From positions 1 to 34,687 of the forward strand of contig CANQFW010000003.1 of assembly GCA_947599995.1 (NCBI GenBank): a DNA stretch of 34,687 nt, written 5' to 3'. Under the pieces are notes generated by a model that was not told the origin of the DNA, did not search any database, and was given only the letters and a program-made list of their open reading frames with translations. How positions within the stretch are numbered: the first letter of the stretch is position 1; every line of letters starts with the position of its first letter. A program made the position numbers and the translations under genes. Below, one piece after another: positions 34,086 through 34,687 of this stretch. Source of the DNA: an uncultured Clostridia bacterium (GTDB lineage Bacteria > Bacillota > Clostridia > TANB77 > CAG-508).

Positions 34086-34499
34086 TCAATTTAATAAATT
34101 TTCAAATATTTCGTTTATTTCTTTATTAGCCTTTTTCATATTTATAGGTTTCAATTCCCTATTGGTAAAGCAGTGTTTCGTACACGCTTCTATAACTGTC
34201 TTGCCAGTTTTTTCATCTGTCACTTTGTATGTTACGGTCATTCTAACTCCATTAAATTCAGTCAAAATAGGTTCTATAATAATATTATCACCACTTGTTA
34301 TGTGATATTTATATTTGCAAATTACCTCTAAAGTAGGAATAGTATAACCACATTGTTCTAATTTTTCCATTGGAATATTCAATTCTTCTAACCACCTACT
34401 TCTTGTTTCTTCTAAAAATCTTATATAATTTGAATGATGTACTACTCCCATCTTGTCTGTTTCATAATAATTGATTTTTCTTTTATATATAAATCCCAT
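34086..34499 (-). CDS. Hotdog-fold acyl-CoA thioesterase (YbgC/4HBT type)
   Basis: From the ATG at 34499 this is a 137-residue single-domain hotdog protein. The start is decided by GGAGG 8 bases upstream; an in-frame GTG at 34514 would overlap that site. The catalytic region INYYETDKMGVVHHSNYIRF (D15, H21-H22, Y25) matches the YbgC/FcbC 4-hydroxybenzoyl-CoA thioesterase subgroup. FLEETRSRWLEEL and the central strand CKYKYHITSGDNIIIEPIL follow as usual. It should hydrolyse short or medium acyl-CoA or acyl-ACP thioesters in the cytosol; the exact substrate is unclear. Neighbouring genes give little hint. Upstream lies an unidentified gene on the same strand, about 100 bases away. Confidence 0.88.
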   Translation of the reverse strand: MGFIYKRKINYYETDKMGVVHHSNYIRFLEETRSRWLEELNIPMEKLEQCGYTIPTLEVICKYKYHITSGDNIIIEPILTEFNGVRMTVTYKVTDEKTGKTVIEACTKHCFTNRELKPINMKKANKEINEIFENLLN

Positions 34500-34591
34500 T
34501 TTCTTTTCCTCCACATTACCATTTAAGTAAAAAATTAATAAATCTAATTCTTTTATACAATCTACATCCCTATTAAATATTTTTTATTAAA

Positions 34592-34600
34592 ATCTCCTCC
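34592..34600 (-). promoter_or_regulatory. Ribosome-binding-site-like sequence with no gene behind it
   Basis: AAGGAGGAG on the minus strand follows directly after a stop codon, but no ATG, GTG or TTG opens a meaningful frame at a useful distance. The first ATG downstream is followed immediately by TAG. It may be a relic of a lost small gene. Confidence 0.4.
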
Positions 34601-34687
34601 TTAAAAGATTTTATACTTCACTTCATTATCAAAATTATCTATTTTTTCCTTTCTCTTTATTAAATCTACAGCTTTATATGTAATTGG
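34601..34687 (-). CDS. C-terminal end of an unidentified gene (5' part beyond window)
   Basis: On the minus strand an open frame enters from the right edge and ends with TAA at 34601-34603 after 28 codons. The visible end is Lys/Asp-rich (KAVDLIKRKEKIDNF, then EVKYKIF); the other two minus-strand frames are closed. Too little is visible to name a family. It probably belongs to the gene preceding the thioesterase gene. Confidence 0.5.
   Translation of the reverse strand, partial: PITYKAVDLIKRKEKIDNFDNEVKYKIF

Overview
The window is a very AT-rich stretch of a chromosome from an endospore-forming, low-GC Gram-positive bacterium, most likely a member of the Clostridia. Supporting markers are spoIIP, a class III fructose-bisphosphatase, a YolD/Y-family polymerase pair, a single long Rel-type (p)ppGpp enzyme, AGGAGG-type ribosome binding sites, and sigma-A promoters that repeatedly show a 17-base spacer. 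The species cannot be named from the sequence. Most genes lie on the minus strand. No rRNA, tRNA, CRISPR array, prophage or transposase gene was seen.

Layout. 1-2.7 kb: secA, with its last codons beyond the left edge. 2.8-3.5 kb: a plus-strand anchored OB-fold protein. 3.7-6.1 kb: a frameshifted AI-2E/YtvI-like permease and spoIIP. 6.2-10.9 kb: a housekeeping and stress block in the order recJ, rel, metallo-beta-lactamase-fold hydrolase. 11.1-14.7 kb: a three-gene unit behind a near-consensus promoter, comprising a GT8 glycosyltransferase, a GT8-acyltransferase fusion and a PlsC-like acyltransferase. It looks like a small glycolipid pathway and is the best candidate for an undescribed system here. 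14.8-19.3 kb: a site-2-protease-like M50 peptidase and a heterodimeric ABC exporter with one degenerate ATPase site. 19.5-23.3 kb: lysS, a protein with a sigma-K-like promoter and a Pro/Asn/Tyr-rich tail, and murD, which is split by a one-base frameshift.

23.4-25.4 kb: a 31-residue poly-asparagine miniprotein gene with its own ribosome binding site and terminator, a two-TM envelope protein, an SH3b-CAP secreted protein, and a 260-bp MITE-like element with 51-bp terminal inverted repeats. 25.4-27.4 kb: an EndoQ-type PHP nuclease translationally close to a degenerate HD-like protein. 27.6-30.3 kb: a DUF421 membrane protein, then yolD and a UmuC-like Y-family polymerase whose promoter is overlapped by a 24-bp palindrome. 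30.4-34.7 kb: class III fbp, a COG2509 FAD enzyme, a hotdog thioesterase and the last 28 codons of an unidentified gene.

Themes. Genes for DNA repair and damage tolerance (recJ, EndoQ, Y polymerase), envelope biogenesis and sporulation (spoIIP, murD, M50, GT8/acyltransferases, CAP protein) and stress control (rel) predominate. Two unrelated genes each carry one surplus base (murD and the permease). This raises the possibility of sequence error, because murD is normally essential.
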